Part shown: positions 25,629 through 35,631 of the stretch, in pieces
Layout: every line of letters starts with the position of its first letter
Numbering within the stretch: the first letter of the stretch is position 1
Source: Streptomyces roseolus
GTDB taxonomy: Bacteria; Actinomycetota; Actinomycetes; Streptomycetales; Streptomycetaceae
Length of the DNA: 64,000 bases
Assembly (NCBI RefSeq): GCF_014649855.1
Contig: NZ_BMTV01000035.1
Location: forward strand, 1 to 64,000
Reading direction: 5' to 3'
The notes under the pieces: generated by a model
The model's database searches: none
Seen by the model: only the letters and a program-made list of their open reading frames with translations
Told to the model about the DNA's origin: nothing
Program-made: the position numbers and the translations under genes

Positions 25629-26819
25629 GTGAGACGGATGACTGCTCGGCCCGCGAACGTGCACCAGGCGCGCCTGTTGCGCCTGTTGCGCGACGGAGGC
25701 CCCAACTCCCGCGCGCAGCTGGGCGATCTGGTGGACCTGTCCCGTTCCAAGCTCGCGGTCGAGGTGGACCGGCTCCTCGAGACGGGACTGGTGGTCGCGG
25801 ACGGGCTCGCCGCCTCACGCGGCGGACGCCGCTCGCACAACCTCCGGCTCGCCCCGGCGCTGCGCTTCCTCGGCGTCGACATCGGGGCCACCTCGATCGA
25901 CGTCGCCGTCACCAATGCCGAGCTGGAGGTCCTGGGACACCTGAACCAGCCCGTGGACGTCCGCGAAGGGCCCGTCGCCGTCTTCGAACGGGTCCTCGCC
26001 ATGGCGGACAAGCTGAAGGCGTCGGGGGTCGCGGAGGGGTTCGACGGCGCCGGCATCGGCGTCCCCGGGCCCGTCCGCTTCCCCGAGGGCGTGCCCGTCG
26101 CCCCGCCGATCATGCCCGGCTGGGACGGCTTTCCCGTCCGTGAGGCCCTCAGTCAGGACCTCGGCTGCCCGGTGATGGTCGACAACGACGTGAACCTCAT
26201 GGCGATGGGGGAGCAGCACGCGGGCGTCGCCCGCTCCGTCGGCGACTACCTCTGCGTCAAGATCGGTACCGGCATCGGCTGCGGCATCGTGATCGGCGGC
26301 CAGGTCTACCGCGGGACGACGGGCAGCGCCGGCGACATCGGGCACATCCAGGTCCAGCCGGACGGACGGGCCTGCGCCTGCGGCAACCTGGGGTGCCTGG
26401 AGGCGCACTTCAGCGGCGCGGCGCTGGCCCGCGACGCGGAGGACGCGGCGCGCTCGGGCCGGTCGGCGCACCTCGCCGCGCGGCTGGAGACGGCCGGGGA
26501 GCTCACCGCCGCCGACGTCTCGGCTGCCGCCGCGGCGGGGGACACCGTGGCCCTGGAGCTGATCCGCGAGGGCGGACAGCGGCTGGGCCAGGTCATCGCC
26601 GGGCTCGTCAGCTTCTTCAACCCGGGACTCGTCGTCATCGGCGGTGGTGTCACCGGGCTCGGCCACACCCTGCTGGCCAGCGTCCGTACCCAGGTCTACC
26701 GCCAGTCGCTGCCGCTCGCGACCGGCAACCTCCCCATCGTCCTGGGGGAGTTGGGACCCACCGCCGGAGTCATCGGCGCGGCCCGCCTCATCAGCGACCA
26801 CGTCTTCTCACCGGCCTGA
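25629..26819 (+). CDS. ROK-family transcriptional regulator
   Basis: This 396-aa protein has an N-terminal winged helix (RAQLGDLVDLSRSKLAVEVDRLL, about 28-50) and a C-terminal ROK domain. The ROK domain shows the ATP/sugar-binding start LGVDIGATSIDVAV, VDNDVNLMAMGE, GTGIGCGI and the zinc motif with CACGNLGCLE. Members are sugar-responsive repressors or activators of carbohydrate genes. GTG at 25629 is used; ATG at 25638 is possible. It heads the sugar/cyclitol block, and its promoter element is repeated before the Ebo-like operon, so it probably controls both. Confidence 0.92.
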   Translation: MRRMTARPANVHQARLLRLLRDGGPNSRAQLGDLVDLSRSKLAVEVDRLLETGLVVADGLAASRGGRRSHNLRLAPALRFLGVDIGATSIDVAVTNAELEVLGHLNQPVDVREGPVAVFERVLAMADKLKASGVAEGFDGAGIGVPGPVRFPEGVPVAPPIMPGWDGFPVREALSQDLGCPVMVDNDVNLMAMGEQHAGVARSVGDYLCVKIGTGIGCGIVIGGQVYRGTTGSAGDIGHIQVQPDGRACACGNLGCLEAHFSGAALARDAEDAARSGRSAHLAARLETAGELTAADVSAAAAAGDTVALELIREGGQRLGQVIAGLVSFFNPGLVVIGGGVTGLGHTLLASVRTQVYRQSLPLATGNLPIVLGELGPTAGVIGAARLISDHVFSPA

Positions 26820-27109
26820 CCCCCCGCCGGGCACCCCGCCCGGCCCCGCCCCTCCTCCAGCAGCCGTGACGCCGCACGCCGAGGCGCGTACGGCCTCACG
26901 GCCCGGCACCGCCGCACCACCGACTCACCGCACCACCGCACCACGCAACGGTCCCGTGGCCGTCGGCCACGCCCGCTCATCCCGCACGCGCCGGTACGCC
27001 CGAGGCCGCGGGTCCCCGAGCCCTTCGCCCGTTCCGTCCCGTCCCACGCCGCTCACCGTGCCCCGCTCCGCCCTGCCCGCTCACGGCCGCATCCGCCGAG
27101 GGGATCCCG

Positions 27110-28645
27110 ATGGCCACACGCCCACCGCTGCTCACGATGAACCGCATCACCAAGTCGTTCCCCGGCGTCCGCGCCCTGGACGGCGTGGACCTCGAGGTCC
27201 ACGCCGGCGAAGTCCACTGCCTCCTCGGTCAGAACGGCGCCGGCAAGTCCACCCTCATCAAGGTCCTCGCCGGAGCCCACCGGCCCGACGACGGCGAGAT
27301 CACGTGGGCCGGCGAGCCGGTCTCCCTGAGCTCTCCGACCGCGGCCATGCGGCTCGGGATCGCCACCATCTACCAGGAGCTGGACCTGGTCGGCGGGCTG
27401 TCCGTCGCCGAGAACGTGTTCCTCGGGAACGAGCCGACCTCCGCCGGGTTCGTCGTGCGCGGCGGCCGGGCCCGCGCGGCCGCCGGCCGGCTGCTCGAAC
27501 GCCTCGGGCACCCGGAGATCGACCCGGCCCGGCTCGTCGGCGAGCTGTCCGCCGCCCAGCAGCAGATCGTCTCCATGGCCCGGGCGCTCTCCCACGAGGT
27601 GCGGCTGATCGTCATGGACGAGCCGTCCGCCGCGCTCGACCCCGACGAGGTCGACAACCTCTTCCGCATCGTCGCCGAACTCACCGCGGACGGCGTCGCC
27701 GTCGTGTACATCTCCCACCGGCTGGAGGAGATCCGCCGCATCGGCGACCGGGTCACGGTCCTGAAGGACGGCCGCTCCGTCGCCGGAGGACTGCCCGCCG
27801 ACACCACCCCGACCCGCGACATCGTCGCCCTGATGACCGGCCGCACCGTCGAGCACGTCTTCCCGGAACGCCCCGACCGCCCCGACGACACCGACGGCAC
27901 CGCCGCCCGTGACCCCGTCCTCACGGTCGAGGGGCTCACCCGGAGCGGCGAGTTCGCCCCCCTCGACCTCGAACTGCGGCCCGGCGAGATCGTCGGCCTC
28001 GCCGGGCTCGTGGGCTCCGGACGCAGCGAGATCCTGGAGACGATCTACGGGGCCCGCACGTCCGACGCGGGCCGCGTCCTCGTCGACGGCGTCCCGCTGC
28101 GCCCGGGCAGCGTCCGCGCCGCCGTCCGGGCCGGGATCGGACTGGCCCCCGAGGAACGCAAGGCGCAGGCCCTGCTGATGCTGGAGTCCGTCGGGAGCAA
28201 CGTCTCGGTCTCCACCCTCTCCCGCTACTCCCGCGCGGGCTGGCTCGACCGGCGTGCCGAGCGCGCCGCCGCGCACCGTGCGGTGCGCGAACTGTCGCTG
28301 CGGCCCGACGACCCGGACGCGGCGATCAGGACGCTGTCCGGCGGCAACCAGCAGAAGGCCGTGCTCGCCCGCTGGCTGCTGCGCGGCTGCAAGGTGCTGC
28401 TCCTCGACGAGCCGACCCGGGGCGTCGACATCGGCGCCCGGGCGGAGCTCTACGCCGTGATCCGCCGGCTGGCCGACGAAGGACTGGCGGTACTGCTCGT
28501 CTCCAGCGAGGTTCCCGAGGTCCTCGGGCTCGCCGACCGCGTGCTGGTGCTCCGCGAGGGCTCCGTCGTGCACACGGCGCCGGCCCGGGAGCTCGACGAG
28601 CACCGCGTACTCGATCTCGTGATGGAAGGGAACCCGACGCCATGA
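27110..28645 (+). CDS. Sugar ABC importer ATPase, RbsA/MglA type
   Basis: This 511-aa protein has two fused ATPase domains as in CUT2 (ribose/galactose/inositol) importers. The first has Walker A GQNGAGKST, signature LSAAQQQ and Walker B IVMDEPS. The second has the degenerate P-loop GLVGSGRSE, usual for this class, then LSGGNQQK and LLLDEPTRG. It powers uptake through the RbsC-type permease that overlaps it by ATGA. A 290-nt gap upstream shows no clear promoter, so it may be read through from the ROK gene. Confidence 0.94.
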   Translation: MATRPPLLTMNRITKSFPGVRALDGVDLEVHAGEVHCLLGQNGAGKSTLIKVLAGAHRPDDGEITWAGEPVSLSSPTAAMRLGIATIYQELDLVGGLSVAENVFLGNEPTSAGFVVRGGRARAAAGRLLERLGHPEIDPARLVGELSAAQQQIVSMARALSHEVRLIVMDEPSAALDPDEVDNLFRIVAELTADGVAVVYISHRLEEIRRIGDRVTVLKDGRSVAGGLPADTTPTRDIVALMTGRTVEHVFPERPDRPDDTDGTAARDPVLTVEGLTRSGEFAPLDLELRPGEIVGLAGLVGSGRSEILETIYGARTSDAGRVLVDGVPLRPGSVRAAVRAGIGLAPEERKAQALLMLESVGSNVSVSTLSRYSRAGWLDRRAERAAAHRAVRELSLRPDDPDAAIRTLSGGNQQKAVLARWLLRGCKVLLLDEPTRGVDIGARAELYAVIRRLADEGLAVLLVSSEVPEVLGLADRVLVLREGSVVHTAPARELDEHRVLDLVMEGNPTP

Positions 28646-29676
28646 CGCAGCCGGCCTCCGCGGCGCGGAAGGACGCGCCGACGTCCGCCGCCACCTCCGA
28701 CACCGGCGGGAAGCCGATCCACCGGCCGGCGCTGATGCGGTGGGACGTGCGCAGCTTGTCGCTGCTCGGCGTCCTCGCCGTCCTCGTCGCCGTCGGCGGG
28801 ATCACCCAGCCCGACTCCTTCCTCGCCACCAGCAACCTCCAACTCGTCCTGACCCAGGCCTCGGTCATCGGCGTCGTCACCGTCGGCATGACGTTCGTCA
28901 TCACCAGCGGCGGCATCGACCTGTCGGTCGGCGCGATCGTGGCCCTCGCGTCCGTGTGGGCGACGACCGTCGCCACCCAGGAATTCGGCTTCGCGGGCAT
29001 CCTCTTCACCGCGGTGCTCGTCGGCGTCGGCTGCGGTCTCGTGAACGGGCTGCTGATCGCGTACGGCGGCCTGGTGCCGTTCATCGCCACCCTGGCCATG
29101 CTGGCGTCCGCCCGGGGGCTCGCCCTCCAGATCACGGACGGCAGGACCCAGATGGTGACGGTGACCGACGTCCTCGACCTCGGGGTCAAGGACGCCTACG
29201 TCCTCGGCGTCCCGCCGCTGGTCCTCGTCTTCGCCGCCGTGACCGTCGTCGGCTGGCTGCTGCTCAACCGGACCACGTTCGGCCGCCGCACCGTCGCCGT
29301 CGGCGGCAACGCGGAAGCGGCCCGGCTCGCCGGCATCGACGTCCGCCGGCAGCGCCTGTACCTGTACCTGCTGTCCGGACTGTGCTGCGGGATCGCCGCG
29401 TTCATGCTGATCGTCCTCGCCGGATCGGGCCAGAACACCAACGGCAACCTGTACGAACTCGACGCCATCGCCGCGGCCATCATCGGCGGCACCCTCCTCA
29501 GCGGCGGGCGCGGCACCATCGTCGGCTCCGTCCTCGGCGTCCTGATCTTCACGACCATCACCAACATCTTCGCCCTCAACAACCTGGAGACGGCGGTCCA
29601 GCAGATCGCCAAGGGGGCGATCATCGTGGCCGCCGTCCTCGTCCAGCGCCGCACCCTGCGCGGCGGCGACGCCTGA
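28642..29676 (+). CDS. Sugar ABC permease, RbsC type
   Basis: This 344-aa membrane protein of the CUT2 branched-chain-like permease family has 8-10 helices. Motifs include TSGGIDLSVGAIVAL, VPFIATLAMLASARGLAL and the conserved IDVRRQR loop followed by GGTLLSGGRGTI. It forms the channel for the monosaccharide or cyclitol imported by this system. It overlaps the ATPase gene, and the binding protein follows after 88 nt. Confidence 0.94.
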   Translation: MTQPASAARKDAPTSAATSDTGGKPIHRPALMRWDVRSLSLLGVLAVLVAVGGITQPDSFLATSNLQLVLTQASVIGVVTVGMTFVITSGGIDLSVGAIVALASVWATTVATQEFGFAGILFTAVLVGVGCGLVNGLLIAYGGLVPFIATLAMLASARGLALQITDGRTQMVTVTDVLDLGVKDAYVLGVPPLVLVFAAVTVVGWLLLNRTTFGRRTVAVGGNAEAARLAGIDVRRQRLYLYLLSGLCCGIAAFMLIVLAGSGQNTNGNLYELDAIAAAIIGGTLLSGGRGTIVGSVLGVLIFTTITNIFALNNLETAVQQIAKGAIIVAAVLVQRRTLRGGDA

Positions 29677-29764
29677 CCGCCTCCTCCCCCCCCGCACCCT
29701 CCCTCCCGTCCACCCGAACCGAACCGAGCCGACCCGCCCCGCCCAGCCGAAGGGTTGATCCGCC

Positions 29765-30808
29765 ATGTCCCGAACCGCCCCCAGTCGCAGAGGACTTCTG
29801 TTCGGCACCGCCGCCGTCTCCGCCGGAGCGCTGCTGACCGCCTGCACCAGCAACGAGCCCAAGCAGCAGGAGCAGCCGGCCGGCAACACCCCGGCCGCCG
29901 ACGACAAGCCCGGCAAGCCCGTCACCATCGGCTTCGCCGGACCCCAGGCCGACCACGGCTGGCTCAACGCCATCAACCAGAACGCCAAGTCCCGCGCCGC
30001 GAAGTACTCCGACGTCACCCTGGAGATCACCGAGGGCTCCAACGACACCGCCGCCCAGATCGGCCAGGTGCAGACCCTCATCAACAAGAAGGTCGACGTC
30101 CTCGTCATCCTGCCCGCCGACGGCAAGGCGCTCACCCAGGTCGGCCTCCAGGCGATGCGGGCCGGCATCCCCGTCGTCAACCTGGACCGCGTCTTCGCCT
30201 CCCCGCAGGCGTACCGCTGCTGGATCGGCGGCGACAACTACGGCATGGGGCTCAACGCCGGCACGTACATCGGCGAGCAGCTCAAGGACAAGCCGAACGC
30301 CAAGGTCGTCGAACTCGCCGGCCTGGACAACCTCGAACTCACCCGGCAGCGCACCCAGGGCTTCGACGACGCCCTGAAGAACTACCCCAACATCACCAAG
30401 GTCGCCCGGCAGGCCGCCGACTTCACCGTCGAGTCCGGCCAGGCGAAGATGGCCCAGCTCCTCCAGGCGCAGCCCGCCTTCGACGCCCTCTGGAACCACG
30501 ACGACGACCAGGGCGTCGGCGCGCTCCGCGCCATCGCGCAGGCCGGCCGCGACGACTTCCTGATGGTCGGCGGTGCCGGGGCGAAGTCCGCGATGGACGC
30601 CATCAAGGCCGGCACCGGCGTCCTCAAGGCCACCGTCCTCTACCCGCCGACGATGGCCGCGTCCGCCATCGACCTCGCCCGCGCGCTCGGTCAGGGCAAG
30701 GGCGTGGGCGGCCTCGCGGAGCTGGAGATCCCGTCCTCGCTGACGCTCTACTCCGCCGTCGTCACCAAGGAGAACGTCGACGACTACCTGCCCACCGGCT
30801 TCAACTGA
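29765..30808 (+). CDS. Sugar/cyclitol-binding lipoprotein, RbsB type
   Basis: This 347-aa substrate-binding protein has a twin-arginine-like start (SRRGLLFG) and a lipobox LTAC with Cys27. The periplasmic-binding-protein type I fold follows (VTIGFAGPQADHGWLNAINQ split over 34-53, then DVLVILPADGKAL and GIPVVNLDRVF). Such proteins bind ribose, xylose, inositol or related compounds. Both the Tat-like and Sec lipoprotein routes are plausible. The neighbouring dehydrogenase and isomerase suggest the ligand is a cyclitol or unusual sugar. Confidence 0.92.
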   Translation: MSRTAPSRRGLLFGTAAVSAGALLTACTSNEPKQQEQPAGNTPAADDKPGKPVTIGFAGPQADHGWLNAINQNAKSRAAKYSDVTLEITEGSNDTAAQIGQVQTLINKKVDVLVILPADGKALTQVGLQAMRAGIPVVNLDRVFASPQAYRCWIGGDNYGMGLNAGTYIGEQLKDKPNAKVVELAGLDNLELTRQRTQGFDDALKNYPNITKVARQAADFTVESGQAKMAQLLQAQPAFDALWNHDDDQGVGALRAIAQAGRDDFLMVGGAGAKSAMDAIKAGTGVLKATVLYPPTMAASAIDLARALGQGKGVGGLAELEIPSSLTLYSAVVTKENVDDYLPTGFN

Positions 30809-30855
30809 CCGGGTCCGGGCTCCCGGGGGGATGCCCGGCTTCGCAGCACACCGAC

Positions 30856-30868
30856 GAGTCAGTGACTC
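30856..30868. promoter_or_regulatory. Perfect 6-1-6 palindrome before dehydrogenase gene
   Basis: GAGTCAGTGACTC is a perfect palindrome 20 nt before the start codon, right upstream of the CAGGAGGA ribosome-binding site. It could be an operator for internal control of the dehydrogenase gene or an mRNA hairpin between the binding protein and the dehydrogenase. Confidence 0.4.
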
Positions 30869-30887
30869 TCCGACCAGGAGGAACCGT

Positions 30888-32120
30888 ATGGAACAGCGGG
30901 ACAGCGACGCGACCGCGCCGCCCGGACTGGGCGTCGGCATGGTGGGGTACGCGTTCATGGGTGCCGCGCACTCACAGGGCTGGCGCAATGTGAGCCGGGT
31001 GTTCGACCTGCCGCTGCGGCCCGTCCTCGCGGCGGTCGCGGGCCGGGACGCGGGCGCCGTCCGGGCCGCCGCCGAGCGGCACGGCTGGGCGGCGGCGGAG
31101 ACGGACTGGCGCGCCCTGATCGCCCGGGACGACGTGCAGCTCGTCGACATCTGCACCCCGGGGGACAGCCATGCGGAGATCGCGATCGCGGCGCTGGAAG
31201 CCGGGAAGCACGTCCTGTGCGAGAAGCCGCTCGCGAACTCGGTGGCCGAGGCCGAGGCCATGGCCTCCGCCGCCGAGGCGGCCCGCGCCCGCGGCCAGGT
31301 GGCGATGGTCGGCTTCAACTACCGGCGCGTGCCCGCCCTCTCGTACGCCCGCCGCCTCATCGCCGAGGGCCGGCTCGGCACCCTGCGCCACGTCCGGGTG
31401 AGCTACCTCCAGGACTGGCTGGTCGATCCCGACTTCCCGCTGACCTGGCGGCTGGAGCGCGAGCACGCCGGGTCGGGGGCGCTGGGCGACCTCGGCGCGC
31501 ACATCGTCGACCTCGCGCAGTACCTGGCGGGGGAGCCGATCGTCGGGGTGTCCGCCCAGACGGAGACCTTCGTACGGGAACGGCCCCGGCTCGCCGCGGC
31601 GGCGGCCGGCCTGTCCGCGCCGTCCGGACAGGCCGCCGCCGGCGCCCCGCTCGGGCCGGTGACCGTCGACGACGCGGCCGTCTTCACCGGACGGCTCGCC
31701 TCGGGGGCGCTCGCCGCCTTCGAGGCCAGCCGGATGGCCTCCGGCCGCAAGAACCAGCTCCGGCTGGAGATCAACGGGGAGCGGGGCTCGCTCGCCTTCG
31801 ACCTGGAGCGGCTCAACGAGCTCTCCTTCCACGACCACCGCGAGCCCGCCGCCACCTCGGGCTTCCGGCGGATCCTCGTCACCGAGGCCGATCACCCGTA
31901 CCTGGAGGCGTGGTGGCCGCCCGGCCACACCCTCGGCTACGAGCACACCTTCACCCACCAGGCCCGTGACCTGGTCGTCGCGATCGGAGCCGGCACCGAG
32001 CCGTCGCCGTCCTTCGCCGACGGGCTGCGGGTGCAGCGGGTGCTCGCCGCGGTCGAGGAGAGCGCCCGGAAGAACGCCGTCTACACACCCGTCGAGGAAG
32101 CGTCGGCCGGGGTCCGGTAG
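30888..32120 (+). CDS. Gfo/Idh/MocA-family oxidoreductase
   Basis: This 410-aa NAD(P)-dependent oxidoreductase has an N-terminal Rossmann fold (GVGMVGYAFMGAAHSQGW), the CEKPLANS catalytic motif at about residues 106-113 and a C-terminal alpha/beta dimerisation domain with GALGDLGAHIVDLAQYLAG. Family members oxidise cyclitols (inositol dehydrogenase) or other sugars. The ATG at 30888 has CAGGAGGA ahead. Position after an RbsABC-type importer and before a TIM-barrel isomerase is the layout of inositol or rare-sugar catabolism. The exact substrate is unknown. Confidence 0.92.
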   Translation: MEQRDSDATAPPGLGVGMVGYAFMGAAHSQGWRNVSRVFDLPLRPVLAAVAGRDAGAVRAAAERHGWAAAETDWRALIARDDVQLVDICTPGDSHAEIAIAALEAGKHVLCEKPLANSVAEAEAMASAAEAARARGQVAMVGFNYRRVPALSYARRLIAEGRLGTLRHVRVSYLQDWLVDPDFPLTWRLEREHAGSGALGDLGAHIVDLAQYLAGEPIVGVSAQTETFVRERPRLAAAAAGLSAPSGQAAAGAPLGPVTVDDAAVFTGRLASGALAAFEASRMASGRKNQLRLEINGERGSLAFDLERLNELSFHDHREPAATSGFRRILVTEADHPYLEAWWPPGHTLGYEHTFTHQARDLVVAIGAGTEPSPSFADGLRVQRVLAAVEESARKNAVYTPVEEASAGVR

Positions 32121-32155
32121 GGGACCCGGCACGCACACCGCCGTTTGGAGGCTTC

Positions 32156-33163
<1,008 letters not shown>

Positions 33164-33176
33164 GACCCCCGGTCAG

Positions 33177-33203
33177 GCCCGGTGGCGAGGGGCGCCACCG
33201 GGC
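33177..33203 (+). terminator. Terminator closing the ABC/isomerase operon
   Basis: A perfect 11-bp stem GCCCGGTGGCG (33177-33187) / CGCCACCGGGC (33193-33203) with an AGGGG loop lies 13 nt past the stop codon, directly before the next promoter. Confidence 0.7.
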
Positions 33204-33223
33204 GGTCCGGCCTGCCCGCACCC

Positions 33224-33302
33224 GTCTTTGTCCTGACGCGGGAGAAAGTTTGGCCGATCTGCTGCGCAAGGGCTTTCCGTCACGGACGAACGGGGCTACG
33301 GT
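33224..33302 (+). promoter_or_regulatory. Ebo-like operon promoter, copy B of shared operator
   Basis: GTCTTTGTCC (33224-33233), TGAC, CTGCGCAAG (33262-33270), TTTCCG (-35, 33274-33279) and TACGGT (-10, 33297-33302, 17-bp spacer) match copy A at 25471-25549 with the same distances throughout. Predicted transcription start is near 33309, leaving a leader of about 280 nt before the first gene. Co-control with the ROK gene is inferred. Confidence 0.7.
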
Positions 33303-33345
33303 CCCCTCAGATCACCACCACGGCCCCTGGCCCCACCGGACCGCC

Positions 33346-33403
33346 GGCCCCCACCGGCCACCCGGAAACGGCCCGGCCCCCACCGGCCACCCGGAAACCG
33401 CCC
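33346..33403 (+). repeat. 29-bp tandem repeat in Ebo-like operon leader
   Basis: Two copies of a 29-bp unit (GGCCCCCACCGGCCACCCGG, then AAAC and GC-rich bases) lie at 33346-33374 and 33375-33403 and differ at one position. A broken third copy follows at 33404. They fall in the untranslated leader and may reflect slippage or an RNA element. Confidence 0.6.
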
Positions 33404-33586
33404 GGCCCCTCCCGGAACCCTCCGGACCGGGCGAGGGCCCGCACCGCACAGCGCCCCCCGCCCCTCGCACCTCGCCGCAGGGCGGCCCGCCCCGCCCCCG
33501 CTCCGCCCGCAGGCAGGGGCGCCGCCGCGGCACCCCGCCCCCAGCCCTCCACCCCCCGCACCCAACGACCGGCAAGGAGGCAGCCC

Positions 33587-34705
33587 GTGACTGACACCCA
33601 CGCACGCACCGGAGTCTGGTTCGCCGGAGCACGCGGCTCCGTGGCGACCACGGCCGTCGCCGGATGCGCCGCCGCCCGCACCGGACTGCACCCGGCGACC
33701 GGGATGGTCACCGAGACGTCCGCGTTCGCCGGCAGCGGACTGCCGTCGCTGGCCGCGCTCGTCTTCGGCGGCCACGACATCGTGTCCTGCCCGCTCCCCA
33801 AGCGCGCCGAACTCCTCACCGGCGCCGGCGTGCTCCCGCACGGCCTCGCGGCCGCCGTCCACGCCGAACTCGCCGCCGCCGACGAGGAGATCCGCACCGG
33901 AGGCCCCCTCCCGGACGACCCCCGCACCGACGCCGAACTCATCGCCGACCTCGCCGCCGACCTCGTGTCCTTCCGCGCCCGCCACGCCCTGGCACGCGTG
34001 GTCGTCGTCAACGTCTCCTGCACGGAGCCGCCGCCCGCGCCCGGCGCCGAACGCCTGCCGCCCAGCTCCCTCTACGCCGCCGCGGCCCTGCGGGCCGGCT
34101 GCCCGTACGTCGACTTCACCCCGTCCACCGGGCTGCGCACCCCGGACCTCACGGCCGCCGCGACCGCCGCCGGACTGCCCCACGCGGGCCGCGACGGCAA
34201 GACCGGCCAGACGCTGCTCCGCTCCGTCCTCGCCCCGATGTTCGTCCAGCGCGCCCTGGACGTACGGGCCTGGTCCGGCACCAACCTGCTCGGCGGAGGA
34301 GACGGGGCGACACTGGCCGACCCCGCCGCCGCGGCGGCGAAGAACGCCGGCAAGGAACGCGTCCTCACGGAGACGCTCGGCCACCGGCCGGAGGGCCGGG
34401 TCCACATCGACGACGTCCCCGCGCTCGGCGACTGGAAGACGGCCTGGGACCACATCGCCTTCGAGGGCTTCCTCGGCTCGCGGATGGTCCTCCAGACCAT
34501 CTGGCAGGGCTGCGACTCCGCGCTCGCCGCGCCCCTCGTCCTCGACCTGGCCCGCCTGGTCGCCCGGGCCCACGAGGCCGGCCTCTCCGGCCCGCTCCCG
34601 CAGCTCGGCTTCTACTTCAAGGACCCGGACGGCGGCCCCGCCGGCCTCGCGGAACAGTTCGCCGAGCTGCTGGCGTTCGCCGACCGGCTCCGGGAGGCGA
34701 AGTGA
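33587..34705 (+). CDS. Myo-inositol-1-phosphate synthase-like cyclase
   Basis: This 372-aa protein of the inositol-1-phosphate synthase family would cyclise a hexose 6-phosphate using NAD. It has a Rossmann start (VWFAGARGSVATTAVAG), the family block GKTGQTLLRSVLAPMF near residue 205, NLLGGGDG at the position of the LGNxDG motif (Asn replaced by Gly) and VLDLARLVARA near the C-terminus. GTG at 33587 has a perfect AAGGAGG six nucleotides upstream; the open frame upstream is leader. It starts the Ebo-like operon, where other Ebo clusters carry a dehydroquinate synthase-like cyclase (EboD). Both are NAD-dependent sugar-phosphate cyclases, so this looks like a functional replacement. Confidence 0.88.
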   Translation: MTDTHARTGVWFAGARGSVATTAVAGCAAARTGLHPATGMVTETSAFAGSGLPSLAALVFGGHDIVSCPLPKRAELLTGAGVLPHGLAAAVHAELAAADEEIRTGGPLPDDPRTDAELIADLAADLVSFRARHALARVVVVNVSCTEPPPAPGAERLPPSSLYAAAALRAGCPYVDFTPSTGLRTPDLTAAATAAGLPHAGRDGKTGQTLLRSVLAPMFVQRALDVRAWSGTNLLGGGDGATLADPAAAAAKNAGKERVLTETLGHRPEGRVHIDDVPALGDWKTAWDHIAFEGFLGSRMVLQTIWQGCDSALAAPLVLDLARLVARAHEAGLSGPLPQLGFYFKDPDGGPAGLAEQFAELLAFADRLREAK

Positions 34706-35631
34706 CGGGCCCCCGCCACCCGGACCCCACCGGACGGCAAGGAGGCCGGATCCGGGCCTGGGCCGAGCTGCTGCGCGTCTCCGCGCTGTTCAGCGTGCCC
34801 GGGGACGCGCTCGCCGGGGCCGCGGCCGTCGGTCTGCGGCCCGGCCGGGGGACCGCGTACGCGGTGGGCGCGTCGCTCTGCCTGTACGAGGCGGGCATGG
34901 CGCTCAACGACTGGGCCGACCGCGAGGAGGACGCCGTCGACCGGCCCCACCGCCCCCTGCCCTCCGGCCGGATCGCACCGGCCGCGGCGCTGGGCGCGGC
35001 CGGCCTCCTGACCGCCGCCGGGCTCGCCCTCGCCTCCCGCGCCGGCCGCCCGGCCCTCACCGTGGCCGCCGCCCTGGCCGGCACCGTATGGGCCTACGAC
35101 CTCCGCCTCAAGCACACGCCCGCCGCCCCCGCCGCCATGGCCGCCGCCCGCGCCCTCGACCTCGTCCTGGGCGCCGCGGCCACCGGCCCCGTACCGCGCC
35201 GGGCCCCCGCCGTCCTCCGGGTCGCGGCGCCCGCCGGCGCGCTCGCCGTCCACACGTACGCCGTCACCGCCGTGTCCCGGCACGAGGCGCAGGGGGGCTC
35301 GACGCTCGCCCCGCTCGGAGCCCTCGCCGCCACGTCCGCGCTCGGGGCCGTCACCGCCCACCGGGCGCTCCGGAAGCCGCGTGACGCGGCGGCGCTCGTA
35401 CCGCTGCTGCCCGCCGCCCTCTACGCCGGCACCGCCGCCGCACCCCTGCTCCACGCCGCGCTCAACCCGTCCCCGCCCCTCACGCGGCGCGCCGTCGGCG
35501 CCGGGATCCGCGCCATGATCCCGCTCCAGGCCGCCCTCGCGGCCCGCGCCGGAGCGGTCGGCACCGGACTCGGCGTGCTGGGGCTCGCCCCCCTCGCCCG
35601 CACCCTCGCACGGAAGGTCAGCGCCACATGA
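34702..35631 (+). CDS. eboC: UbiA-family prenyltransferase (EboC-like)
   Basis: This 309-aa membrane protein with about eight helices has the UbiA prenyl-diphosphate motif ALNDWADREEDAVDRPHRP (about 67-85) and second aspartate region YDLRLKHT. It would attach a prenyl chain to a small hydrophilic acceptor at the membrane. The SCNR-type protein name used in Ebo clusters is EboC, supported by the neighbouring EboA, EboB, EboE and EboF homologues. GTGA overlap with the cyclase upstream and ATGA overlap with the next gene show tight coupling. Confidence 0.87.
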   Translation: MTGPRHPDPTGRQGGRIRAWAELLRVSALFSVPGDALAGAAAVGLRPGRGTAYAVGASLCLYEAGMALNDWADREEDAVDRPHRPLPSGRIAPAAALGAAGLLTAAGLALASRAGRPALTVAAALAGTVWAYDLRLKHTPAAPAAMAAARALDLVLGAAATGPVPRRAPAVLRVAAPAGALAVHTYAVTAVSRHEAQGGSTLAPLGALAATSALGAVTAHRALRKPRDAAALVPLLPAALYAGTAAAPLLHAALNPSPPLTRRAVGAGIRAMIPLQAALAARAGAVGTGLGVLGLAPLARTLARKVSAT

